Origin: Haplosporangium gracile
Taxonomy: Eukaryota; Mortierellomycota; Mortierellomycetes; Mortierellales; Mortierellaceae
Direction of reading: 5' to 3'
DNA: 22,175 nucleotides
NCBI GenBank assembly: GCA_015499985.1
Contig: JAAAUF010000694.1
Coordinates: 1 to 22,175 of the forward strand
Shown here one piece after another: positions 9,919 to 20,222 of this stretch. The notes beneath the pieces were generated by a model. That model did no database searches, was not told the DNA's origin, and was given only the letters and a program-made list of their open reading frames with translations. Position 1 is the stretch's first letter. The number at the start of each line of letters is the position of its first letter. A program made the position numbers and the translations under genes.

Positions 9919-11545
9919 TGATGTTTTTCAAATGTCTGATAATTTTTTTTTCCGCGTGCACGCCTGCGAATTGAAAAGAAAAAGGAGGGGGTTGCGTAAA
10001 AACAGAGCGACAATAAAAGTAAGGTTGATAGACAGGAGTGCAGCAAGAAATATATGAAGGGGTAGAGAGGACCAAGTGGTTGTTGGGTTTTGAAAGGGCG
10101 GGTACAGTGAGTGGTCCGTGAGGAAAACGGCAGATGGGGAAGGAAAGAGGGTGAAAAAGAAAAAGAAAAAGATCGCTATTCGCGGACATAGCTCGACACA
10201 AAAGCGAATCGACCCCTGTGCGTACCGTCTTCGTCATAACATATATCCGTCCCTTTTTTCTACTTTCTTCCCAGTTGGCGGTAAAAGGCCTGTAGGGTCA
10301 ATCGTGCCGTCTTGTCCCAAGGAGCAGTCCGCTATTTTATGCAGATAGATACGATCGCAAAGCACCACCCATATCGGTTCATTGCCCACAACACCTCATG
10401 ATCGTTGTATCTCTCCCTCCCTTCTCGTGTTGCCGGTAAGCCTTTGCGTACTTGAGACGTTATGAAAAAGTTGTGAAAGGGCTGAATGAACAAAGTTGGT
10501 CGGTGTATACTTTTTTGGAATGTTTGTTAAGTGGAGTTGGATGCAGAAAGTAAATAAGCAAAGCGAAGAAAAAAAGGTAATGAGCGAAGGAAGAGTGACT
10601 GAGAGTGAAGGAAGAGTAAGAATGAGTGAAGAGCAGCTGTCAATGGGTTGTAAAAAAAGTGTCCTCTTCTCCTGGCCAGGAAAGCTGGATCGGACAGGAA
10701 CGATGCTCCGGTCGGGGTGGAACGTGAACCATCGGACCTCATCGCTGCTGTTGGCCGTATAGAGTCCGGGGTGGATGGGGACCGTGGAATCCCACCAGCG
10801 CTGAGGCGGTCATGAGGTAAAAAGAGTGAGGAATGAAGAAGAGGGGAGAGGGAGGGAGGGGGGAGGAAAGTGTCATCGCCATCGACCTGAGCTGAGTTGT
10901 GGCGTTTATGTTTTGTTTGTGGGAAGGTGAGGTGAGGAGGGTTGGTTGATTGACTTACCACTCGTTCCTTTTTTTATGTGTTTTTAAGATTGTCGCTTGA
11001 AGTGATTACTTTGAGGTTGACATACGATGCGGAGCGAGGTGCAGAAAAAGAGGAAGCAGAAAAGGAAGAAGGTGCAACGAAAGGAGGTCAGTCTGTGTGT
11101 ATGTAGTTGTTTGTTTCTGTTGTGGGAAGGTTCACTGGCCTTGGCCTTGCAAAGGTAGTGCAGTGAAGCACCTGCAGCGAGTTGCAGTGAGTTGTAGTGA
11201 GCGAAGGGAGGGGCGTACAATTGCACAAGGCGAGGCTTGTGGGAGGGTATGTATGCAAGGGAAGGGAATGATGGATGTGTGCAGTAAGTAGGGTTTGAGC
11301 GAGAGAGAGGGAGGAGAGGTATGGAAGGAAGGACAAGGATGTCGATGCGAGGAATAAGAAGTGAGAAGAGATGCAAGGGGAGAACGTAAGGGAAACGAAG
11401 AAAAGAAGAAGAGAAAGAAGTGGAAAGAGAAGACAGGAAAGAAAAGGACAAGAAGAAAAGAGAGGATAACAAACACAAACGCATCGATGGGTACGATGGG
11501 AATGGATGGATATGGGTAAGATGCGCAATGGGTACGGGTGTACAT
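9696..11545 (-). promoter_or_regulatory. CT-rich upstream region of the StuA-like gene
   Basis: Read on the minus strand, this flank is largely pyrimidine-rich, most strongly at 10,790-10,870 and 11,290-11,470. No conserved coding segment was found in either strand: the open frames consist of Ser/Leu/Phe/Pro-rich low-complexity sequence. It is the immediate upstream region of the APSES gene and probably contains its promoter and 5' UTR. No transcription start or TATA box can be fixed from sequence. Confidence 0.4.
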
Positions 11546-13935
11546 CGTGTTGGGTACGCTTGTTGACACACTCTATCTTTCTCTCCTCTCTTCATACACT
11601 GTACACACGCACCCATTCAGCGCACAAAAAGAAAAGAAGAAAGCCCAAAAACGGATGACAAGGCGGATTGGGGATGGTGTGTTTTCCATTCAATCAACCG
11701 CACTAAAACTAAAAAAAAACAAGGCAAATCCATGCATCGACTGCAATTCTTTTTTTTTTTTGACTGAGAACTGCTTAACTCTGTTCTGCCCACCTCCGTC
11801 GGACATCGTAACCCGAGCTGTTCCCTTTCTCTCTTCACTTCAATTCATCACTCTCGTCGCATCGCTACAACTTACAACTCATCGTTGAGCTCAGCTGTCA
11901 GTTGCCTGTCAACTTGTACTCGTGCTCGCATTCAGTTATCAATGCCAATCCTTTCTCGTACATAATGAAAGCAGGCAATGGACGAATGAACTAATGAAGA
12001 AATGAAAAGAAAGAGTTTGCGCTTCTGCTTTCTTCCCCTTACTCATCCTTCCACTCCAACTTGTTCTTCGGCCATAATCGTTTAGGCTTGACTTGGCTGT
12101 TCCCTTTGCCTTTTTTTTCTATCCACTGTTGCTCATTTTCCAATGGAGTCTTCTTCCTTCCCACTTTCCCAATAATCCCAATACAAAGAAACACATACGG
12201 GAGAGGGCGCAACACAAAAAAAAATAAACCGTCCGTCCGTTGTGTTTTGCACATATTTTGGATGTTATTTTTTTTCCTTCTCTACCTCGTTTGTCACACA
12301 GCTGGTTGCTCTTGCTCATAATCATCATATCTCGATTTGTCTCTCGTTGTACCGTGAACATATATATTATTTTTGCTGTTCTTTTCAACCAACCAACACC
12401 ATTCTCACTTTCCCATTTTTTTTTCTCGTTGTGAATGAATTAAATCAAAGAAAAGAAAGAAAAAGCTCAACTTTTGTCTCGTTTTCCTGCTCTCTCCGCC
12501 CAAAATCCATCCTATCCTATCCCATCTCATTCAGCCAACGAAAATCAATGAAGGGAGAAAGAGATATACACACCATGTATCCCTTCCCTGCTCCCTTCAT
12601 CGATGAACTGTGTGTGTGTGTAATTGTGTATGTCTCTCATAGGCTCTGAATCCTGGAATGCAAATGACAAAAAAAACTCCCTCCAAGAAATAATAGAAAA
12701 CGAGAAGAGACCACTAGTGGATAGTCAGCACACACTTCATCCACCAAAGGGAGCCAACCCGGACTAAACAATAACAGGCGGCAAATGCAACGCACAACAC
12801 ACACACACCTACACTCCCTTGCACAACAAAAACAACATAAACAACAAACAAATAATAGCGACAGGAACAGAACAATTGAAACGGAAACAACGCCATCAGG
12901 TCAAGTGGCGGTGGTGGTGCTTATTGCGATCATGATGATGATGGTGGTTCTCTCTTCATATCTTTTTCTCTCGTATTTAAACCCGTTGTAGTTGTTCTTC
13001 TTCAAAGTGGCAGTGGAGATAAAAGAGAAAGAAAAAAGAAAGGCACGCGCGTGCATGCTCGAGGAAGAAACCCCGAGTGGATGGATGGGCTGTAACTTAT
13101 TGTATTCCTCCCATGTCCCATTCAATTGCTTCCTATTCATTCTTCTTCCCTTCCCCCCCTTTCCCACTTGCTCTGTCCGTCTTTCCAGCGGTCATCCTCT
13201 GTCCCTTCCCTCTCTTTTTCAGATTCTCCATCCATCAATCTTCTCTCTCCTTCTTCCCAACCCGATCCCAGCCCGGTCAGTCAGGCTGTCAACCAGCAGT
13301 CAGCTCAGTCGGTTTTCCTGTCATGGCCGACTCTTTTATTTCTTTTTATCCCTCCATCCCTTCCCATTATCCCATCTCACTTTTATATTTCTTTGTTGAG
13401 TAATTATCGACCCACATCTTTTTTTTTTTCTTATGAGATGCCTGTGCCTTTGCACCCAATTCAAGTCCCTCGCCCTCTCTCTCCATATTTCCTTTACTCT
13501 CCTTTTCCCTCTCTCTCTCTATGTCTCCCTTCCTTTTCTTTTCTTTGCCTATCCTTTTCCCTTTTCCCTTTCATTCTCGCTTATCCCACGATGAACCCAT
13601 TTTGCATTGTTCGATGCCTCTTAAACTTCCATGACCATCCAGTTCAAGATTCACTTTGTCCACTTTTTTGTTTGCTATCTCGCTTCGCATCATTCAAAAT
13701 GCTTCACCCATCACCCTTACTTTTTTTTTGCGACTAAACCATCCGATCGTGTACCCAAAGTATAATAATAATACATGTCTCTGTATCCCTTCCATTCGTA
13801 TGTTTCAATTGCTTGCCTTATTTTCACACTCCATCAGGGCATACACCGGTACACACATCACCTTTTTTAGCCGTTGCCTCAACAAACCCTTTACTCGTAC
13901 ACTCTTTTCTATCTCCCAACCGCGCGACCCCGATG
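11546..13935. other. Gene-free pyrimidine-rich block (plus strand)
   Basis: The plus strand turns from purine-rich to pyrimidine-rich near 11,550 and stays mostly so to about 13,935, with an A/C-rich interruption at 12,650-13,050. Runs such as CTCTCTCTCTCT at about 13,510 and many T-tracts occur. The long open frames on the plus strand (for example 13,126-13,737) encode only Ser/Pro/Phe/Leu-rich sequence expected from CT-rich DNA, with no domain. It could be the leader of a plus-strand transcript, but no body of a gene follows. Confidence 0.5.
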
Positions 13936-14064
13936 GTTAAAAGATGATTGGGGGAAAGAGGGATGCGGAAACGTGAGAATAGTAAAACCGGGTGAGTGAG
14001 TCTCCAATGCCTAGAAACAAAATTATGAGCAAAGTAAACAACAGAAGGGAAAAAAAGGGACACC

Positions 14065-14072
14065 ACGCGTAA
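14065..14072 (+). promoter_or_regulatory. Lone StuA-response-element-like octamer
   Basis: ACGCGTAA fits the published StuA response element pattern (A/T)CGCG(T/A)N(A/C). It also contains ACGCGT, the MCB-type core bound by Mbp1-class APSES proteins. It lies 4.4 kb upstream of the StuA-like start. One 8-bp match in 12 kb can occur by chance. Confidence 0.15.
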
Positions 14073-15248
14073 TACAAAAAATGAATGTTCAAAGTAGGAC
14101 AGAAAACAATAGTCCATAGTCATGACAGACAGGAAGGAGAGAAATAAAGAGAACAGATAGAAAAGGAGTGATCCACCAAACTCACAGACATGGACACGGC
14201 CGTGAGCAGTGGAAGTGAAAAAAAAATAAGAATAAAAGGACCAAGCACTGACTAGTAATAATTATGTTTGTTAAGCAAAGGCGCGTATGAACGCATTTGT
14301 ACGCCTAATTGTTCTCTGCGTTTGTGCGCAGACAAAAAAGCTTCCAGCCCAAACTCGTTTTTTTAGTTTTTTTTTATGTCTGCATGTCTGTTTTGTTTTT
14401 CTCCTGCAACGCATGTGCAAAGTAAAGTTCACAATTGCACGCATGAATGTAGTCAAGGAGGAAGAAGAAAGGACAGGGAATAAAGGGGAGAGGGGGAGGG
14501 ACGGAAGGAGAAACGGGAAGTGGTTTCTCAACGGGAATTCCGAGGGGAGGGGAGGAGGGGAGAGTGGGAGGAGGGATGAGCATAAAAAGGCAAGCAGACG
14601 AGGAGAAGAAAGGGGGCCAAAATAAACACCTTGGCAAACTCACTCGCTCCAAGCTGCATGTACCAACAATCCCTTTGGTTAAATGCGCATCGAGGCCCAT
14701 GCAGACACAGCGGCATCGCCATCATGCCTTTTTTTTTCTTTTTTTTCTTTGGCAGCTGTCGTTCTGCTTCATTTGACTTACAACATACCTTAGATAGACG
14801 GTGGATCAGAAGGATACAATGAAAGGGGTGGAGCTTTGAAGCGAGGTTCGATGCTATAAAGTATATCAATAGAAATAAAAAGAACGGGCGAACAGGACGT
14901 TAGCAAACCATTCCTTTTCGTCTTCGTGTTTGCCCTTTAGACAGGAACGAAAGATGTCAGGGTAATTGCTCTTCGCACCCTTGCGAGGTGATGAACTGAA
15001 GACGGAGGACAAAGTGAATAAAAAAGGCGAACGAGGCAAAAGGACAAAGTGCCGGGGAAAGAGAAGAGAAGATCTTGGCGAATTAATATACAAGGCCGAA
15101 GAATAAACGAAGTAAAAATGGGACGGATGTTTGGATGGGTCAAGCTCAAAAGGCAAAGAGGGGTCAGGAGAGAATATAGAAATAGATATTGATGAGAACG
15201 ACATTCAGGGAGGAAGAAAGTACAAAAAAAACGAGTCAGGTCCCATGG

Positions 15249-15249
15249 C

Positions 15250-15293
<44 letters not shown>
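15249..15293. repeat. (CAA)15 microsatellite
   Basis: Fifteen perfect CAA units on the plus strand (TTG/GTT on the minus strand). It is not inside a supported gene; the valine or glutamine runs it would encode are not conserved-domain sequence. Confidence 0.97.
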
Positions 15294-16566
15294 CGAAGTA
15301 AGAACAACTAGAGCTATTACAATACAATGATGGATGGATGGCGATTGTAGGAGAAAGAAAGAGAAAGAACGTATAGAACGAATGCGTGTATGCATTATGT
15401 CTGTGTCGGTGGATGTCAGGGAGGAGGGTAAAGGCGCTGTTTTGAGGCCAACGCAGAGACAGAGATAGAACAAAATAGGCTGAATGACTGACAGGCACGC
15501 ACACAGCCGGTCCAAGGGCAGCCAATCCAGACAAAGAGACAAAGAGACAAGTTTATGAATGACCGAGAAGACGAAAAGAAAAAAAAAACAACAACAAAAT
15601 AACGCGGCTCGACGAGGCAAAGGTCAAGCTGGAACCAAGAAAAGGAGGGTGTTCAATGTAACGTGCACGATGGAGAGAGTGAAGGAATAAAATGGTGCGG
15701 ATAAACGCCAAAAGGTAGCGTGAGAGTCTTGTCTGGGCAACATTGTTGTTGTGGTGTATTAAGGCAGAGAGAGGAATGTGTGCAAACATGGCAAGCTACA
15801 CCGGGATATACAGAAAGAAAAAAAGAGGAGAGGGCTTGGACGACGTGAACAACAAGAGACGCCGGGATGCTTTGTACGAAAAGGAGGTCGAGGGACAAAC
15901 GCGATTGCTCTCATCAAACCGTCAACGCACGGTCAACGAACGGGCACCGGCATATTTAAGGATATGTCGTGGAGAAGGTACCCCGGAAAGGGCGAAGGGG
16001 AAAGGGAGAGAGAAAGAGAAAAGCCTGCGAGAGGAGAGAAACAATGGAAGGAAGGAATGACAAGGGAGGATTCATTGTTGACAGAAGCTGTGTGCAGGAT
16101 GCGTGTAGTTTGAATGTATGCAGCCGCACGTTGGTGTGTCATGTTCATTTTTATGTCAGTCTGTATGTATATGTAATGTCGTGATGTCTGAAAAGTATGT
16201 GTAGATGTCTGTACGTCTGTGTATGTGTGTGTTTGCATCCAAACGACTGTGAGAATGCGGGGTGCGCATTTACGTTATTGATGCTGTTGTTGTTGTTGAC
16301 AATGATGAGTGTTTTGTTGTTTGCATTTTTGTTGACGCTCTCTCTTTTCCCACATAGTTTTCAAATTCTATGCAAAGAGACACGTTATCGTTGACTAGAA
16401 GAAACGCGAGTTTGAAGATCGCAAAGAAGGAAAGGACCAGTATGAAAAGAGAGGGCCGAGGGGTGACAAAGAGAGAGTGTGCGGATAAAGAAATTCGACA
16501 AAAGAGTCGTGTTTGCTCGTGGATGCTTGGTGACAGTAGAGGCAGTTGCTCTTTATGTCTGTTTGC

Positions 16567-16598
16567 TTGTTTGTTTGTTTGTTTGTTTGTTTGTTTGT
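16567..16598. repeat. (TTGT)8 microsatellite
   Basis: Eight perfect TTGT units on the plus strand, preceded by imperfect copies from about 16,557. Followed after 20 bp by a long GGAA/GGAGG-type purine run. Confidence 0.95.
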
Positions 16599-16616
16599 GA
16601 GTTTGTCAATGGGTTA

Positions 16617-16860
16617 CGTACAAGAAGGAAGGAGGGAATGAAGGAAGGAGAGGAGAGGATGCGAGGAAGGAACGAACAAAGGAAGGTTGGATAGAGGGAA
16701 GGGAGAAAGGAATGAAGAAGGGGAGGGAAGGAATGGATGATTGATGGATCGCTGAACGGGTGAAGGAAGAGAGATAGCGAAAGAGGGGAGAGAAGGAGAT
16801 GTGAAGGAAGGAAGAAAAGGACGAGAAAGAAAAAGGAAAGGAATGAAGCGAATAATGCAA
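16617..16860. repeat. GGAA-rich polypurine run
   Basis: About 240 bp composed largely of GAAGGAAGG-like and GGAGAGGAG-like words on the plus strand, nearly free of pyrimidine clusters. It is simple-sequence DNA with no supported coding content. Confidence 0.7.
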
Positions 16861-17228
16861 AAAATAAGGGAAGCAAAAAGAAAGTAAAGACGTAAAAAAA
16901 ATAGAGAAAAGGAGAGTTGGAATGGGCCAAAAAAAGATCGCAAGACAAAAGAGAGCCAGAACAGAGAGGATAGAGAAAGGAAAGAAAAGAGAGGAGGAGC
17001 GGATGGATGGTACCCACGGACCGAAAAGATCAATGGGTCAACGATGGCAAAAACACTTGAAGAAGCAGTATAAAAAAGGAATACGCATTACAGACAACCA
17101 AGAAACGAGCACGATGCGAGAAGGACAGAAAGAAATATCGATACCATGCAAAGCAGAGACAAATGCGGCAGTTGGACAGAGGGGGAGCGACAGAGACGAG
17201 AGAGAAAGAGGAACGGAAGGGGAGAAGG

Positions 17229-17247
17229 AGAGAGAGAAAGAGAGAGA
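17229..17247. repeat. Polypurine mirror repeat
   Basis: A 19-bp GA-only sequence that reads the same in both directions around A17238. Homopurine mirror repeats can adopt intramolecular triplex (H-DNA) under supercoiling; at this length that is only potential. Confidence 0.7.
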
Positions 17248-18337
17248 AAAGGGCCAAGGGTGAAATGAATTTTGGGTGAATTGATGAGATACAGACAGTA
17301 CTTAGAAGGCAAAGATGATTGAATGGGTAAACGGAGGATGGAAAGTAAAAGAGGGAGAGAGAAGAAGAAAGAAGAGGAAGAGGAAGAAGGGAACGATGGG
17401 TGGACTGTTAAAAAAACAAAGGTGATATCGAAAAGAGGGAACAGAGAGGGAAGAGGAGATGAAGAGCTGTAAGGACGGAAAGACTGAGTGGGATTGATTG
17501 TTGTGTTTTTTTGTTATTTATATATGGCACGAAGAGGATATGAGTGGTAAAGAGCAAAGAGACGAGAAGAGAAGAGAGAAATAAAAAGGAATGGGAACAG
17601 AGAAAGAGAGAAGAAGAGAGTGAGTGAGTGAGGGAGAGAGAAGGAGGATGGTGAAAAAAGGTTGCATCTTTTTATAGTTCCCCAGGCCATGGTTGCTTTC
17701 AATTATGCTATTCTCTGACAGACAACAATAGGGCAGAGAGAGTACTATAACTGAACACTGTAACTCGACACGATGGGACATGAGGAACATTTACCAATGG
17801 TCCCAATTCAATTGCTCAACAAAATAAATTTATGTTTTAATTATCCCGCGACATCTTCCTCTCTATTTGTGTCCTGCTTCCTTCGATTCCCTTTCCTTGT
17901 CGTTTTACGAACACCACCTTCTGATTTCCTCGTTTTATTTCTTTGCTTGCACCATCCTCGTTTGCCTGGTGTTCGTTGAGTTGAAGTGGTTAGAAAGGTA
18001 TTTGGTCCGCACAACCAGCAACTTTTCGGAGAATATTCTTACAAAAAAATAGTCGAAAAGGCAATTGTTTGTCTTTGTTGTTGTTTAGGAAGGCAGAAGG
18101 GAAATGCACAGGCGCGGACAAGGAACGCACTTTTACCAAAGCATGCCTCTCATTCTCTCTTTCTCAAGTCTCTCACGACGCAACGCGACGCAATTCGACA
18201 GATCAAAAGAATATGATCGCTGCGAGATGCAGGGTCGAATGAACAATTGCAACTATCCTGTTCGTGAACACATATATCCTGTGAGCGACCCACTCACGAC
18301 TTTACCATACACTGCTAAGCGATACTACTCAAAATCC

Positions 18338-18358
18338 AAAAAAAAAAAAAAAAAAAAA
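18338..18358. repeat. Poly(A) tract, A21
   Basis: Twenty-one consecutive A on the plus strand, at the 3' side of a balanced-composition segment. No flanking target-site duplication was identified. Confidence 0.95.
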
Positions 18359-18558
18359 GTTTGACCATGCAAAAGAAAAGTATCCCTTGCGTTGGGTATG
18401 AAGGGAACAAAAATAAGCATAAACACATACCACGGCATATTATCCGCCCCTTGTCGTATTCCGATGGAAGGCCATCAAACACTTGTTGAGAGAGTGCAAC
18501 AAGGTTGGACAGCGGACCTCTTACTTGCCTTGTTATCTCTGTGGCCAGGACAATATTT

Positions 18559-18560
<2 letters not shown>

Positions 18561-18590
<30 letters not shown>
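18561..18590. repeat. (GTT)10 microsatellite
   Basis: Ten perfect GTT units on the plus strand, continuing as imperfect GTT/GCT/TTG triplets to about 18,625. It is the reverse-complement type of the (CAA)15 array at 15,249. Confidence 0.95.
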
Positions 18591-18830
18591 GCTGTTGTTG
18601 TGTGCTTGTTGTTGTACTTGTTGTTCGGAGAGGCAGGAGATAATTGGGGCCCATATGCCATTCATCCATCGATCCCTTTATCAAGAGAAAGAAGGAAAAT
18701 AACGCATGGAAGAAACACCTCCTTTGATTCTTTATTCTTTTGATATGGTTGCGCAAATGGGGTATCTTTTTTTTCTTTTATCAAAGTGACACGCCAAGGA
18801 TGCATATTTTGAATACAATCCACTCTTATG

Positions 18831-19300
18831 TACCTACCTTTGAGTGCCAACACAAAAGAGAGCGAGAGTTAAGATTGTATGCAAGAAAGAAAGATTAATG
18901 CTGGAGAGAATACAAAAACAAAAAGGAAAGAAAGGGGGCGTCTGTGTATGGAAGGAGGGCGTAGGAGGAGGCGAAAAGGAGAGATGGGCAAACGAAGGAA
19001 CGGATGGACGGATGAAGGGGGGACGATGGAGGCGCGAGAGAGAGACAAGCGGAAGAGCAAGGGAAGGGAGACAGAGAGAAAAGGAGGAAGAGAGATAGAG
19101 GGAGATAGGATAACGAGGCAAGGACCGACAATAAAAGAGACGAAGCACACAGTGATAGGGATGGCCCATAACAGTAGGATGGCATTTTGGATGCATTGAA
19201 GTGTTCCTATAGGCCCACTTGCCATGACAACAAAAAAACCCCATGGTGGACAAAAGCGGACAGACGGCAAAGACCGACGGCTGGAATGCAAAATAATCAT
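18831..19300. other. Gene-free purine-rich block
   Basis: A/G-rich on the plus strand, especially 18,880-19,120, with GGAGG and GAGA words. The open frames on both strands are composition-driven (Lys/Arg/Glu on one strand, Ser/Leu/Pro/Phe on the other). Confidence 0.5.
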
Positions 19301-20102
19301 TCTTTTGGCTGCGGGTCCATTCCCTTTCTTTTTTTTTTTTTCTTGTTACGATTCCGCTGTTGCTGTGCGATTTGTGTACTTTTTCAGCTCCTTTTTTCCT
19401 CTTATATGTCGAAGCCTGGACTCGTTCTCCATCCATTACCCCCTTTTTTCATCGAGAACACAAAGCGCGACATGGAATACCAGCAGCAGCACATCAACCT
19501 ATTTTTTTTCTCGATCGACAAAGAGAATCATAACAAACAAAACAGCACGCAAAAGGGGCCAGAAAGTGAACAGGATGGAGAGCAGGCAAAGGAGAAAAAA
19601 AGAGTAACCAACAAACAAAAGGAAGCAAGTATATATAAAATAGACTGAGGTAAAGGGCAATTAACACAGTGAGCAAGGGAGAGGAGAAACTGAAAGAGAG
19701 AAAGAGGGGGGAAATACGAGCAAGAGTGCGAAAGACGAAAGAGAAACGCGCTTGAGGATGGGATCTCCTCTTCAGGCTCCGTCCAACTGTCCAATAGCCA
19801 ACTGAGCCAGCGAATCGAAGGAAAGAGAGCTGGGTCCTGATACCCGTGCGCAGGAGCCACAAAATAAAAACTAAAATGGCAAGGCCAGAGATAGCCAATA
19901 ATGACAATGGAGGCGGCATTTGTGAGTAGGGGAAAGGGCTATCCACCGATCGACTAACATGGAGGCCGACAGGAAGGGATATAAAGTTATCCTCCGACGC
20001 GCTCTAACTTGAGGCCATTTTTGTCCGCAGACAAGGTTGAGCGGAATGCAGGGTAACACTGTGGACGCACAAGGGGAAAAGTAAATAAGAAAAAGGAAAA
20101 AG

Positions 20103-20119
20103 AAAAAAAAAAAAAAAAA
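20103..20119. repeat. Poly(A) tract, A17
   Basis: Seventeen consecutive A on the plus strand, five bases before a degenerate hexamer array. Confidence 0.95.
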
Positions 20120-20124
20120 GAGCT

Positions 20125-20222
20125 ATGTGCCTGTGCCTTTGCTTATGCTTATGCTCATGCTTATGCGTCTGCGTCTTGAGCCTTGCGTCTTGCGTATGCT
20201 TGCGTCTGTCCGTGTTTATGCC
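20125..20222. repeat. Degenerate six-base tandem array (NTGCNT)
   Basis: About 100 bp built from variants of one hexamer: GTGCCT, TTGCTT, ATGCTT, ATGCTC, ATGCGT, CTGCGT and similar, with a few phase slips. The core TGC recurs at six-base intervals. This is a diverged minisatellite. Confidence 0.75.

Larger units (their letters stand above)
13936..17690. other. Gene-free purine-rich block (plus strand)
   Basis: After a switch near 13,940 the plus strand is dominated by A and G, with balanced islands at about 14,270-14,430, 14,640-14,870 and 16,090-16,390. Microsatellites (CAA)15, (TTGT)8 and GGAA-type runs lie within it. Open frames encode Lys/Glu/Arg-rich or, on the other strand, Ser/Phe/Leu-rich sequence without recognisable domains. 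No RNA gene was seen. Confidence 0.5.
17691..18830. other. Gene-free stretch of mixed composition
   Basis: The purine bias ends near 17,690 and the next 1.1 kb is closer to balanced, with an A21 tract and a GTT microsatellite. No open frame carries a recognisable domain, and no tRNA-like B box or cloverleaf was found. This is where a structured non-coding RNA or a small unrecognised gene would be least masked by low complexity, but none can be supported. Confidence 0.4.

Noticed and set aside
10984..11616. 210-codon minus-strand open frame rich in Ser, Leu, Phe and Pro
   Set aside because: Its composition is dictated by CT-rich DNA, all three minus frames are similarly open here, and no conserved motif is visible.
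13126..13737. 203-codon plus-strand open frame
   Set aside because: Ser/Pro/Phe/Leu low complexity throughout, overlapped by similar frames in other phases; a pyrimidine-rich tract rather than a gene.
14937..15620. 227-codon minus-strand frame with a leucine run
   Set aside because: The leucine run is the (CAA)15 microsatellite read on the other strand; the flanks are low complexity.
18834..19436. 200-codon minus-strand frame
   Set aside because: A Lys-rich beginning and Ser/Leu/Pro-rich end follow the local base bias; no family resemblance.
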